Source: Ramlibacter aurantiacus (lineage in GTDB: Bacteria; Pseudomonadota; Gammaproteobacteria; Burkholderiales; Burkholderiaceae_C). From it: a stretch of DNA of 64,000 bases. The notes below the pieces were generated by a model. It saw only the letters and a program-made list of their open reading frames with translations, had not been told where the DNA came from and ran no database searches. Made by a program: the position numbers and the translations under genes. The stretch lies in the NCBI RefSeq assembly GCF_016722895.1, contig NZ_JAEQNA010000009.1, forward strand, positions 124,001-188,000, read 5' to 3'. Shown in pieces: positions 8,468-18,800 of the stretch. Positions within the stretch are counted from its first letter, which is position 1, and each line of letters opens with the position of its first letter.

Positions 8468-8713
8468 TCAGCGCGGCGTCGTCTCGTGTCCGCGTGCCAG
8501 CTCGCTGGCCAGCCTCGACTTGAAGTCGGACAGGCCGTCATAGCCGAGGGTCCGGCAAAAGCGCACCACCGTGGGCCGACTCACCCGGGCCCGCGCGGCG
8601 AGTTCGCCGACCGGCAGCCGTGCGAAGTCCGCCGGCTCCTGCAGCACCAGCTGGCCGACGCGCCGTTCAGCGGGAGGCAGGGTGGCAAGACTTTTCTGGA
8701 TCCGATCGAGCAC
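8468..8713 (-). CDS. Truncated RpiR/HexR-type regulator, DNA-binding domain only
   Basis: The 81-residue product is only the N-terminal helix-turn-helix domain of the RpiR family, with PVGELAARARVSRPTVVRFCRTLGYDGLSDFK as the HTH. Full-length members such as HexR are about 280 residues and have a C-terminal SIS domain that binds a sugar phosphate, usually KDPG for HexR. Here a stop follows directly after the HTH, and the DNA beyond belongs to the M20 gene, so the SIS domain is lost rather than frameshifted. It is 21 bases downstream of zwf on the same strand; HexR commonly controls zwf. Whether the short protein still binds DNA is unknown. Confidence 0.85.
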   Translation of the reverse strand: MLDRIQKSLATLPPAERRVGQLVLQEPADFARLPVGELAARARVSRPTVVRFCRTLGYDGLSDFKSRLASELARGHETTPR

Positions 8714-8734
8714 CGTGACGCTCCTTCGCGGCCA

Positions 8735-10201
8735 TCAACATTCCTCGCTCCAGCAGAAGCCGTCACGCGCGATCATCGCGCTCGACGCGCTGGGTCCCCA
8801 GGTGCCGGCGGCATAGGGACGCAGCCCGTTGGCATCACGGCTCCAGTGATGCAGGAGCGGTTCCACCCAACGCCAGGCCTCCTCCTGCTCGTCACTGCGT
8901 ACGAAGAGGTTCAGCCGCCCGTCGATCACGTCCAGCAACAGGCGCTCGTAGGCGCCCACGCGCTCGGAGCCGAACCGCTGCGTGAAGTCGAGGTTCAGGT
9001 GTACCGGCGCCAGCACCGGGATCGGACTGCGAGCCGCGTGGCGGCTGTTCTCCGCCTGCGCCAGCAGATGCAGCTCGAGTCCATCGCGTGGTTGCAGGTT
9101 GATCACCAGCTTGTTGGCCGCGCCGACGGGCACGGCGTAGATCGGGTGGGGCGTTTGCCGGAAGTTCACCACGATGTGCGCGTCGCGCGCCGCCAGGCGC
9201 TTGCCGGTGCGGATGTAGAAGGGCACCCCCGCCCAGCGCCAGTTGGCGATCTCCGCACGCAGGGCGACGAAAGTCTCGGTGCGGCTCTCGGGCGACACCC
9301 CGGGTTCTTCGCGGTAGCTGCGAACCGGCTCGCCGCCGATGCGGCCGCCGGCGTACTGCCCACGGATCGCATGTTGGTCCATGGCCGGCGGCGTCCAGCG
9401 CTTGAGCGACCGCAGCACCTTGAGCTTCTCGTCACGAATTGCATCGGCATGCGCATCGATCGGCGGCTCCATCGCCAACGCGCACAGCAGCTGCAAGGCA
9501 TGGTTTTGCACCATGTCGCGCAGCGCGCCGGTGTTGTCGTAGAACGCACCGCGCTTCTCGACCCCGAGGTCCTCGGCAATGGTGATCTGGATATTGGCGA
9601 TGTGCTCGCGGCGCCAGAGCGGCTCGAACAGCGCATTGCCGAATCGCAGGGCGAACAGGTTCTGAACCGAGGGCTTGCCCAGGTAATGGTCGATGCGAAA
9701 GATCTGCCGCTCGTCCAGCGCCGAACGCACGGCCCGGTTGATCGCCCGGTTGGATTCGAGGTCATGCCCCAGCGGCTTCTCCAGCACCAGTCGGATCCGT
9801 GGCGTGTTCAGCCCGGCGGCGGCCAGCTGCTCACAGACGGCTGTGAAGAGGTTCGGGGCGGTGGCCAGGTACATCACGACGGTATCGGCCTGCCGCTCGT
9901 GCAGCAGCTGTTGCAGCCGCTCGTAATCCTGCGGCCGCGACAGGTCCATTCGCAGGTAGTGCAGCAGCGATGCGAAACGGTCGAACTCCTCGGCACGGGG
10001 TCGCTTGGACAACTCGACCTGATCGAACCGGCTGCGAATGAGGTTGCGGTACGCCTCGTCACTCAGGTCATCGCGCGCCACGCCGACGATGCGCCCGTCC
10101 GCTGGCAGGTTGCCGTGGCGGAACGCCTGGAACAGGGCTGGCATCAGCTTGCGCCATGCCAGGTCGCCCGTGCCGCCAAAGAGGACGAGATCGAAGCTCA
10201 T
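8735..10201 (-). CDS. zwf: Glucose-6-phosphate 1-dehydrogenase
   Basis: Zwf oxidises glucose 6-phosphate to 6-phosphogluconolactone with NAD(P)+, the entry to the oxidative pentose phosphate and Entner-Doudoroff routes. The 488-residue protein has the coenzyme fingerprint GGTGDLAWRK at residues 9-18, EKPLGHDLESNRAIN, and the active site RIDHYLGKPSVQN at 169-181 with the catalytic His nearby. The ATG at 10201 begins the conserved MSFDLVLFGG; the frame extends 14 codons further without support. It is divergent from tal and followed by the truncated RpiR regulator, so the three genes form a sugar-phosphate cluster. Confidence 0.97.
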   Translation of the reverse strand: MSFDLVLFGGTGDLAWRKLMPALFQAFRHGNLPADGRIVGVARDDLSDEAYRNLIRSRFDQVELSKRPRAEEFDRFASLLHYLRMDLSRPQDYERLQQLLHERQADTVVMYLATAPNLFTAVCEQLAAAGLNTPRIRLVLEKPLGHDLESNRAINRAVRSALDERQIFRIDHYLGKPSVQNLFALRFGNALFEPLWRREHIANIQITIAEDLGVEKRGAFYDNTGALRDMVQNHALQLLCALAMEPPIDAHADAIRDEKLKVLRSLKRWTPPAMDQHAIRGQYAGGRIGGEPVRSYREEPGVSPESRTETFVALRAEIANWRWAGVPFYIRTGKRLAARDAHIVVNFRQTPHPIYAVPVGAANKLVINLQPRDGLELHLLAQAENSRHAARSPIPVLAPVHLNLDFTQRFGSERVGAYERLLLDVIDGRLNLFVRSDEQEEAWRWVEPLLHHWSRDANGLRPYAAGTWGPSASSAMIARDGFCWSEEC

Positions 10202-10365
10202 GCGTCGGATGTTAGGGGGAAGTGAAGCCTTGCCTGCACGCACCAGGGCGGTCCGCAGCAGCGAGAGAGGGTAAACGCGGGCGGTCGACGCGCGTGTGGG
10301 ATGAGGCCTGATTCGGCACAGCCCGGGCGGCCCGGGCCGTGGCGTGCCTTGTGATAATGAACCGC

Positions 10366-11313
10366 ATGAACCAACTCGAGGCCCTCAAGCAGTTCACCAC
10401 CGTGGTCGCCGACACCGGCGACTTCCGCCAGCTGGCCCAATTCCAGCCGCGCGACGCCACCACCAACCCGTCGCTCATCCTGAAGGCGGTCCAGAAGCCG
10501 GACTACGCACCGCTCATGCAGCAGACCGTGGAGCGACACCGCAGCGCCGAGCTCGACGAGATCATGGACCGCCTGCTGGTGCGCTTCGGCACCGAAATCC
10601 TGGGGATCATCCCCGGGCGGGTGTCCACCGAAGTCGATGCCCGCCTGAGCTTCGACACCTCCGCGACGATCGCCCGGGCCGAACGCATCATGCGGCTGTA
10701 CCGGGCCGAAGGTATTTCGCCCGACCGGGTCCTGATCAAGGTCGCCGCCACCTGGGAGGGCATCCAGGCGGCGGCCCGGCTGGAGCAGCAGGGCATTCGC
10801 ACCAACCTCACGCTGCTCTTCTCCTTTTGCCAGGCCGTGGCGTGCGGGCAGGCGCGGGTGCAGCTGATCTCGCCTTTCGTTGGCCGCATCTACGACTGGT
10901 ACAAGAAGTCCGCCGGCGGCCAGTGGGACGAGGCGGCCCGCGCAGGTGCCAATGATCCCGGGGTGCGTTCGGTGCGCCAGATCTATCAGCACTACAAGCA
11001 CTTCGGGATTCCGACCGAGGTGATGGGCGCGAGCTTCCGCAACACCGGCCAGATCCTGGCGCTCGCCGGCTGCGACCTGCTCACCATCAGTCCGGAACTG
11101 TTGGCCGAGCTGGCCGCCAGCAACGCGCCGGTGCAGCGCGCACTCGACCCGGCTCACGCCGCCGGCCTGGACTTGCCGGCCGTGAGCTACGACGAGCCGT
11201 CCTTCCGCTACGCGTTGAACGAAGATGCGATGGCCACCGACAAGCTGGCCGAGGGCATCCGCGCCTTCGCGGCCGACGCCATCAAGCTCGAGCAACTCCT
11301 CAAGGCCGTCTGA
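10366..11313 (+). CDS. tal: Transaldolase
   Basis: Transaldolase moves a dihydroxyacetone unit between sugar phosphates in the non-oxidative pentose phosphate pathway. The 315-residue length and the sequence fit the classical TalB group. Substrate-binding markers [12 protein letters not shown] (about residues 30-41) and the Schiff-base lysine in [12 protein letters not shown] (Lys125) are present, as are NLTLLFSF and the phosphate-binding GASFRN. An ATG nine bases upstream (MNRMNQ) is an alternative start. The pgi start codon lies one base after the tal stop, so the two are co-transcribed. The 164-base spacer to zwf must hold both promoters; no clear HexR-type operator is visible in it. Confidence 0.97.
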   Translation: MNQLEALKQFTTVVADTGDFRQLAQFQPRDATTNPSLILKAVQKPDYAPLMQQTVERHRSAELDEIMDRLLVRFGTEILGIIPGRVSTEVDARLSFDTSATIARAERIMRLYRAEGISPDRVLIKVAATWEGIQAAARLEQQGIRTNLTLLFSFCQAVACGQARVQLISPFVGRIYDWYKKSAGGQWDEAARAGANDPGVRSVRQIYQHYKHFGIPTEVMGASFRNTGQILALAGCDLLTISPELLAELAASNAPVQRALDPAHAAGLDLPAVSYDEPSFRYALNEDAMATDKLAEGIRAFAADAIKLEQLLKAV

Positions 11314-11314
11314 C

Positions 11315-12904
11315 ATGGCGTTCGACCCCACCCGCTTCACGCGCTGCGACCGCGCCCCGGCCTGGCAGGCACTCCAGGTCCACTACCAGTCCATCGGCCG
11401 CGGCTTCGACCTGCGCCAGGCATTCGCAGGCGATCCCCGACGGGTCGAGGCGCTGGCCATCGATGCCCCGCACGTGCTGGGCGACCTGTCCAAGAACCTG
11501 ATCGATGCGCAAGCGCGCCGCCTGCTGCTCGACCTGGCCCAGCAGTGCGACCTCGCCGGACAGCGCGACGCCCTGTTCGGCGGCGAAGCGATCAACGGCA
11601 CCGAAGGGCGGCAGGTCATGCACTGGCTGCTGCGCTACCCCGCCCGTGGGGCAGCCTGGCGCCCCGCCGGCATCGAGCGGCTGCAGAGTGAACTCGACGA
11701 GGTCCACCACACGCTCGACGCCATGCTCGCCTTCGCCGAGCAGGTGCGCGCCGATGCCGCGATTACCGATATCGTCAACATCGGCATCGGCGGCTCCGAC
11801 CTCGGCCCGCAGATGGCGGTGCTGGCGCTGGACGCCTACGCGCAGCCGCAGCGGCGGCTGCATTTCGTCTCGAACATCGACGGCCACGAACTCCAGGGCG
11901 TCCTGCGCGGCCTGAAGGCCGAAAACACGCTGTTCCTCGTCGCCTCCAAGACCTTCACCACGCTGGAGACCATGACCAACGCCCGCTCCGCGCGTGACTG
12001 GTTCGCGGCACAGGGCGGGCAGGATGTGGCCCGGCATTTCGCCGCGCTCACCACCAACGTGGCGGCAGCGCGCGAGTTCGGCATCACCACGACCTTCGGG
12101 TTCTGGGACTGGGTGGGCGGGCGCTACTCGCTGTGGTCGGCCATCGGCCTGCCCATTGCCGTTGCCATCGGCGCCGACCGTTTTCGCGAGCTGCTGGCCG
12201 GCGCCCACGCGATGGACGCCCACTTCGCCAGCGCACCGCTTGAGCGCAACCTCCCGCTGCAACTGGCCCTGCTGGACGTCTGGTACCGCGACTTCCACGG
12301 CTTCGGTTCGCGCAGCATCGCCCCCTACCACAGCGGACTGCGCCGGCTGCCGGCGTACCTGCAGCAGTTGGAGATGGAAAGCAACGGCAAGCGGGTGGAC
12401 CGGCACGGCGAGCCCGTGCCTTTCGACACCTCGCCCGTGCTCTGGGGCGAACCCGGCACCAACGGCCAGCACGCCTATTTCCAGATGCTGCACCAGGGCA
12501 CCGAGGTGGTTCCGGTGGAATTCATCGCAGTCCGCGAGGCGGCTCACCAGCTGCCGGGGCACCACACCCAGTTGCTGGCGAACGTGCTGGCGCAGGCGCA
12601 GGCGCTGATGCTCGGCAAGTCGGACGCGGGTGGCCACCGCCATTTCCCGGGTAACCGTCCGAGCACCTTCCTGCTGCTGGACCGCCTCGACCCGTCCAGC
12701 CTGGGCGCCCTGATCGCGATGCAGGAGCACCGGGTCTTCAGCAGCGGCGCGTTGTGGGGAATCAACAGCTTCGACCAGTGGGGGGTCGAACTGGGCAAAG
12801 TCCTGGCCAAGGACCTGGCACCCCGGCTGGAGAGTGGCGATGTCGAGGGGCTCGATGCGTCCACCGCGGGCCTGATCCAGCGGCTTCGGCGCGGCAACGG
12901 CTGA
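11315..12904 (+). CDS. pgi: Glucose-6-phosphate isomerase
   Basis: Pgi interconverts glucose 6-phosphate and fructose 6-phosphate. The 529-residue protein carries the family signatures NIGIGGSDLGPQM for sugar phosphate binding, VASKTFTTLETM, the catalytic Glu in YLQQLEMESNGK, the WGEPGTNGQHAYFQMLHQGT signature with the catalytic His, and the C-terminal SFDQWGVELGK with the conserved Lys. It follows tal after one base. With zwf, tal and a missing-domain RpiR regulator nearby, it completes a compact hexose-phosphate module. Confidence 0.97.
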   Translation: MAFDPTRFTRCDRAPAWQALQVHYQSIGRGFDLRQAFAGDPRRVEALAIDAPHVLGDLSKNLIDAQARRLLLDLAQQCDLAGQRDALFGGEAINGTEGRQVMHWLLRYPARGAAWRPAGIERLQSELDEVHHTLDAMLAFAEQVRADAAITDIVNIGIGGSDLGPQMAVLALDAYAQPQRRLHFVSNIDGHELQGVLRGLKAENTLFLVASKTFTTLETMTNARSARDWFAAQGGQDVARHFAALTTNVAAAREFGITTTFGFWDWVGGRYSLWSAIGLPIAVAIGADRFRELLAGAHAMDAHFASAPLERNLPLQLALLDVWYRDFHGFGSRSIAPYHSGLRRLPAYLQQLEMESNGKRVDRHGEPVPFDTSPVLWGEPGTNGQHAYFQMLHQGTEVVPVEFIAVREAAHQLPGHHTQLLANVLAQAQALMLGKSDAGGHRHFPGNRPSTFLLLDRLDPSSLGALIAMQEHRVFSSGALWGINSFDQWGVELGKVLAKDLAPRLESGDVEGLDASTAGLIQRLRRGNG

Positions 12905-12938
12905 CTATGATCGTGGCTCCTCCGCGAGCCCCTCTGCC

Positions 12939-13259
12939 ATGAACCTCGTCCAGTCGGTCAAGACCTGCCTCCAGCAATACGCCACCTTCACCGGGCGCGC
13001 CGGTCGCCCCGAGTTCTGGTGGTTCATGTTGTTCTGCTTCCTGGTCTCGATCGCGTCATCGGTGCTCGGCGAGAAAGCCAACGTCCTGGCCACGCTCGTC
13101 CTGCTCCTGCCCGCGATCGCCGTCACGGCGCGGCGCCTGCACGACATCGACAAGAGCGGCTGGTGGCAACTGGTGAGCCTGGTGCCCTTCGTCGGCTGGC
13201 TGATCGTCCTGTACTGGTACGTGCAGCCGACCCAGCCGCAGGCCAATCGCTTCGGCTGA
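12939..13259 (+). CDS. DUF805 small membrane protein
   Basis: The 106-residue protein has three hydrophobic segments (about residues 26-42, 47-64 and 78-97) and the DUF805 signature TARRLHDIDKSGWWQL. It begins with the typical QYATFTGRAGRPEFWWF motif. The function of this inner-membrane family is not established. It follows pgi by 34 bases on the same strand and ends just before a strong bidirectional terminator, so it is probably the last gene of the tal-pgi transcript. Confidence 0.9.
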   Translation: MNLVQSVKTCLQQYATFTGRAGRPEFWWFMLFCFLVSIASSVLGEKANVLATLVLLLPAIAVTARRLHDIDKSGWWQLVSLVPFVGWLIVLYWYVQPTQPQANRFG

Positions 13260-13272
13260 CCGGCGCGCGCCC

Positions 13273-13308
13273 ATGAAAAAAGGCCGGATCGCTCCGGCCT
13301 TTTTTCAT
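13273..13308. terminator. Bidirectional rho-independent terminator
   Basis: The stem AAAAAAGGCCGGA / TCCGGCCTTTTTT is flanked by six A and six T residues, so it can stop transcripts from both the tal-pgi-DUF805 operon and the convergent groESL operon. Confidence 0.95.
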
Positions 13309-13352
13309 GAGCCACCCGGACCTTGCAAGCGAGGTCCGGGTAAGCGGCGGAC

Positions 13353-15011
<1,659 letters not shown>

Positions 15012-15030
15012 TCAGTTGAACAGGGTGGGC

Positions 15031-15321
15031 TTACTTCTCGATGACCGCGAAGAGGTCGTCTTCCTTCATGACGAGCAGTTCCTTGCCATCGACCTTGACG
15101 GTCTGCCCGCTGTACTTGCCGAACAGCACGAGGTCGCCCACCTTGACGCCCATGGGGACCAGGTCACCCTTGTCGTTCTTGCGGCCGGGGCCGACGGCCA
15201 GCACTTTGCCTTGGTCAGGCTTTTCGGCGGCGTTGTCGGGGATGACGATGCCCGAGGCGGTCTTGGTTTCGTTTTCGAGGCGCTCGACGATCACACGATC
15301 GTGCAGGGGACGAAGGCTCAT
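15031..15321 (-). CDS. groES: Co-chaperonin GroES
   Basis: GroES is the heptameric 10 kDa lid of GroEL. The 96-residue protein has the family start [14 protein letters not shown], a mobile loop at about residues 20-34 ([18 protein letters not shown]) and the KVLAVGPG motif. An AGGAG ribosome binding site precedes the ATG. It heads the groES-groEL operon, controlled by the promoter and CIRCE element at 15405-15458. Confidence 0.99.
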   Translation of the reverse strand: MSLRPLHDRVIVERLENETKTASGIVIPDNAAEKPDQGKVLAVGPGRKNDKGDLVPMGVKVGDLVLFGKYSGQTVKVDGKELLVMKEDDLFAVIEK

Positions 15322-15356
15322 TGGATCTCCTAATCTTCAGGTGAGGAGGTGACATC

Positions 15357-15383
15357 AAAAAGCGCTAACCTCGGTCAGCGCTT
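15357..15383 (-). promoter_or_regulatory. Hairpin with short U-tract in the groES leader
   Basis: In the transcribed leader between the CIRCE element and groES, minus strand, the arms AAGCGCT and AGCGCTT (with three further pairs inside) are followed by about three unpaired T residues. It could act as a weak terminator or attenuator, a stabilising 5' hairpin, or a thermosensor-like element. Function is inferred only from structure. Confidence 0.4.
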
Positions 15384-15404
15384 CGTGGCTACCCTGAGGT
15401 GGTG

Positions 15405-15431
15405 TTAGCACTCGACCTCAGTGAGTGCTAA
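15405..15431 (-). promoter_or_regulatory. CIRCE operator for HrcA upstream of groESL
   Basis: The site is TTAGCACTC, nine spacer bases, GAGTGCTAA, an exact match to the CIRCE consensus. HrcA binds this inverted repeat and represses chaperonin operons until heat stress. It overlaps the predicted transcription start of the groES promoter, so it would also be in the mRNA leader. Confidence 0.97.
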
Positions 15432-15459
15432 TCATAGACGCAATCCGCCGGCTTTCAAG
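15431..15459 (-). promoter_or_regulatory. groESL promoter
   Basis: On the minus strand, TTGAAA (15453-15458) and TATGAT (15431-15436) are separated by 16 bases, a good vegetative promoter. The -35 is embedded in CTTGAAA, which matches the sigma-32 -35 consensus, although no CCCCAT-type -10 is seen. The predicted start falls inside the CIRCE element. Confidence 0.75.
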
Positions 15460-15589
15460 CCCCTGAATTTGGCGCGCCCTTCGGGATCGATCGCCTGGAG
15501 CGATCACATGGCGTCCCAGGCGCTTCCGGCATCGGCGCGCCTGCCGTTAACCTCCCGGGCTTCCCGATCGGCACTGAGCAGCAACGCCC

Positions 15590-15868
15590 ATGGAGACCCC
15601 CCTTTCTACCCTGCCCGTCCGGCGCCTCTGGAGAGGTGGGCCCGACCGGTCGGCCGCGTTGACGGCGCTCAAGGTCAGTGCGGTCGTGGGCACCGTCCTC
15701 AACCTGATCAACCAGGGCGGCCATGTGGTCGCGGGAGGTGCCGTCTCCTGGCCGCACGCTGTCCTGAACTACCTCGTCCCCTTCTGCGTGTCGTTGTACT
15801 CCGGGTGGCGCAGCCAGCGCCGCCGGGCCGAGACGCTCCCTGCCGCCACCGCCAGCCGGCCTGATTGA
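15590..15868 (+). CDS. NrtS-like small membrane protein
   Basis: This 92-residue protein has two hydrophobic helices, about residues 24-45 and 55-72. The stretch ALKVSAVVGTVLNLINQGG followed by LNYLVPFCVSLYSGW resembles the small two-helix NrtS family annotated as nitrate/nitrite transporters. The stop lies four bases before the ATG of the reductive dehalogenase, so the two genes are very probably co-transcribed and may be translationally coupled. Its place is the place of the small membrane anchor RdhB in respiratory dehalogenase operons, although the sequence is of NrtS type. A role as anchor or transporter is inference. Confidence 0.7.
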   Translation: METPLSTLPVRRLWRGGPDRSAALTALKVSAVVGTVLNLINQGGHVVAGGAVSWPHAVLNYLVPFCVSLYSGWRSQRRRAETLPAATASRPD

Positions 15869-15872
15869 ACCC

Positions 15873-18800
15873 ATGCGCATCTTTTCCTACCGTGACCGTC
15901 CGGTCCACCTCGGACCGTATCCCCTCGAACGCTTGACCCGGCAGGCGGCCATGCCGTCGCTTGACGGCCTGCCGCCGATGCAGCCGCTGAGTTTCCAGGC
16001 CGAAGACCCTGAATCGCTGTCCCATGCCATGGCGCGCTACATGGCCATGTTCGACCTGGTGCGCGACGGCGTGGTCAACCCGCAGCCCGGCGAAGTGCCG
16101 GCCGATCGCACCGATCGCGCCAACCACCTCAAGGCCGCGGGCTACTACTACGACGCGACCATGATGGCCGTCGCCGCGCTGCCGCCGCAGGCCATCCTCG
16201 CGCAGCCGATCCGCAATCCGCGCACCGTCGAACTCGCGAGCGAACTCGAACGCACGCAGCCCAAGAGCTTCGCCGCCGGCATGGACATGATCCTGGCCGA
16301 CGTGCTGGAGTCCGCCCGCCTGCAGCCCGGACCGGTCGACCACCACGGCCATGCGATCGTCATCGCCATCGAGTACCCGCGCGATCCGGCGCCTGGCGAA
16401 CCCGGCACCGACTGGATCGTCGGCACCCAGGCGCAACGCGCGGCGCTGCTGGGCGCGCAGACGGCCGTCCTGCTGTCCACCTATCTGCGCATGCTGGGCT
16501 TTTCCGCGCGCGCCCACACCGCCACCTGCAGCGATGTCGACCTGGGCAAGCTCGCCGTCGCCGCCGGCCTGGCCCACGAAGATGGCAGCAACCCCTACCT
16601 CGGCAAGCGCTATGGCCTCGCCGCCGTGACCACCAGCCTCGAGATGGAAGCCGACCAGCCGCTCGCGCCCGCATCTGTGCAACGACGCTGGGATTCGCAC
16701 GGGCCGGCCTGGCTGCTCGGCAAGGGCACGCTCAAGAACGCCTTCAACCGCGAGGCCTACGCCAAGCGCGAGTTCCGGCAGGGCGCCTATCCGTTCGAGA
16801 CCCTCAAGCGCCGCGAGGAGCCCACCACATTCATCGACCACGAGCGGGTGCCGCGTTTTCCCAAGCGCGCCGACTTCTTCGCCCGCGCGCTGTTCGGCGA
16901 CCTCGGCAAGGACGTGCAGGAAAACGCGAAGAACGCGTTCTATGTGATGAAGAGCCCCATCGGCGCGTGCGCGCGCCGCGCGCTCGGGGCCCTGCTGCTG
17001 CTGCAATTCGGCGAGGCACGCGGGCCGGTCTCGCCCAGCACCGCCGACCCGCAGCGCAACGCCGACAACCTCAAGGCCGCGTCGTACTACCTGGGCATGG
17101 ACGCCGTCGGCCTGTGCGCGATCCCCGAGTGGGCCTACTACTCGCACGATGCCGGCGGCAACCCCATGCCGGCCTACCACCGCAACGCCGTCAACCTGCT
17201 GCTGGACCAGGGCCACGAGACCATGGAAGGCTGCAGCGGCGACGACTGGATTTCCGTCGCGCAGAGCATGCGTGCCTACCTGCGTTTTTCCATGCTGGGC
17301 GGCGTGATCGCCGAGCAGGTGCGGCGCCTGGGCTATTCGGCCCGGGTGCATTCGGTGGTGGACGGTGACGTGCTGCAACCACCGCTGCTGCTGCTGTCGG
17401 GCCTGGGCGAGGTCAGTCGCATCGGCGAGGTGATCCTCAACCCATTCCTCGGCCCGCGCCTCAAGAGCGGCACCGTGAGCACCGACCTGCCCATGGCCTT
17501 CGACAAGCCGATCGACTTCGGGCTGCAGCGCTTTTGCGAAAGCTGCAACAAGTGCGCGCGCGAGTGCCCGTCGGGAGCGATCACGGCGGGTCCCAAGGTC
17601 ATGTACAACGGCTACGAGATCTGGAAGAGCGACGCCGAGAAGTGCGCGCGCTACCGCATCAACAACAGCGCCGGCGGCATGTGCGGCCGCTGCATGAAGA
17701 CCTGTCCCTGGAACCTCGAAGGCCTGTTCGCCGAAAGCGGGGTGCGCTGGGTCGCCATGCATTTCCCGGCCAGCGCGGGCCTGCTGGCGCGCCTGGACGA
17801 CGCACTCGACCGCGGCACCATCAATCCGGTCAAGAAGTGGTGGTGGGACATCGAGCTCGACCGCGCCAGCGGCCGTTACGTGCAGGCGGCCAAGACCAAC
17901 CACCGCGGCCTGAACAAGCAGCTCAAGCTGCGCCACGAGGACCAGACCCTGGCCGTGTACCCGGCCGACAAGATGCCGCCGCCCTATCCGGTGGTGCATC
18001 CGGTCAACCGCGAGGAGGGCATCGAGCGCTACCGGTCGCTGCTCACGCCCGAGGCCTACAGGCAGCGGCTGCGCGAGGGCCGCACCGATGGACTGGCGCC
18101 CGCGTTCCGAATGCCCGAGGGCGAGCCGCCGGTGTTCCCGGTGGTGCTCAAGCGGCGCGAGGAAATGGCCGAGGGGCTGGCGCGATACGAGTTCACCGCG
18201 CCCGACGGCGCCGAGCTGCCGGCTTTCGAGGCGGGCGCGCACATCGACGTGGTGATCGCCCCCGAGTACCAGCGCGCCTACAGCCTCGCCGGCGATCCGG
18301 CCGACCGCAGCCGCTACGTGCTGGGCGTGCTGCGCGAGCCGCCGGACCAGGGCGGCCGCGGCGGGTCGGCGTTGATGCACCGGGCCTTCAAGGAGGGGCG
18401 GCGCGTCTTCGTCTCGCGCCCGGCCAACCATTTCCCGCTGCAGGAGGAGGCGAGCGTCTCGCTGCTTTTCGCCGGCGGCATCGGGGTCACGCCCATGCTG
18501 GCGATGGCGCACCGGCTGCACGCGCTGGGCAAGCCCTTCGTCTTCCACTACAGCGCGGCCAGCCGCACCACCGCCGGGTTCCTGAAGGACCTGGCCGAGG
18601 CGCCCTGGCACGACCGCGTGCACTACCACTTCAAGGACGAGGGCCAGCGCGCCGACCTGATGGCGCTGATCCCGGACTACCCGGCCGGGGCCCACCTCTA
18701 CACCTGCGGGGCCGCCCGCTACATGGACGGCGTCTTCGAAGCCGCGGCCGCGCACGGCTGGCCCGAGGAGGCCCTGCACCGCGAGTACTTCGCCGTGCCC

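Noticed and set aside
10321..10337. GCCCGGGC repeat between zwf and tal
   Set aside because: Short and GC-only; it does not fit a HexR site and could arise by chance.
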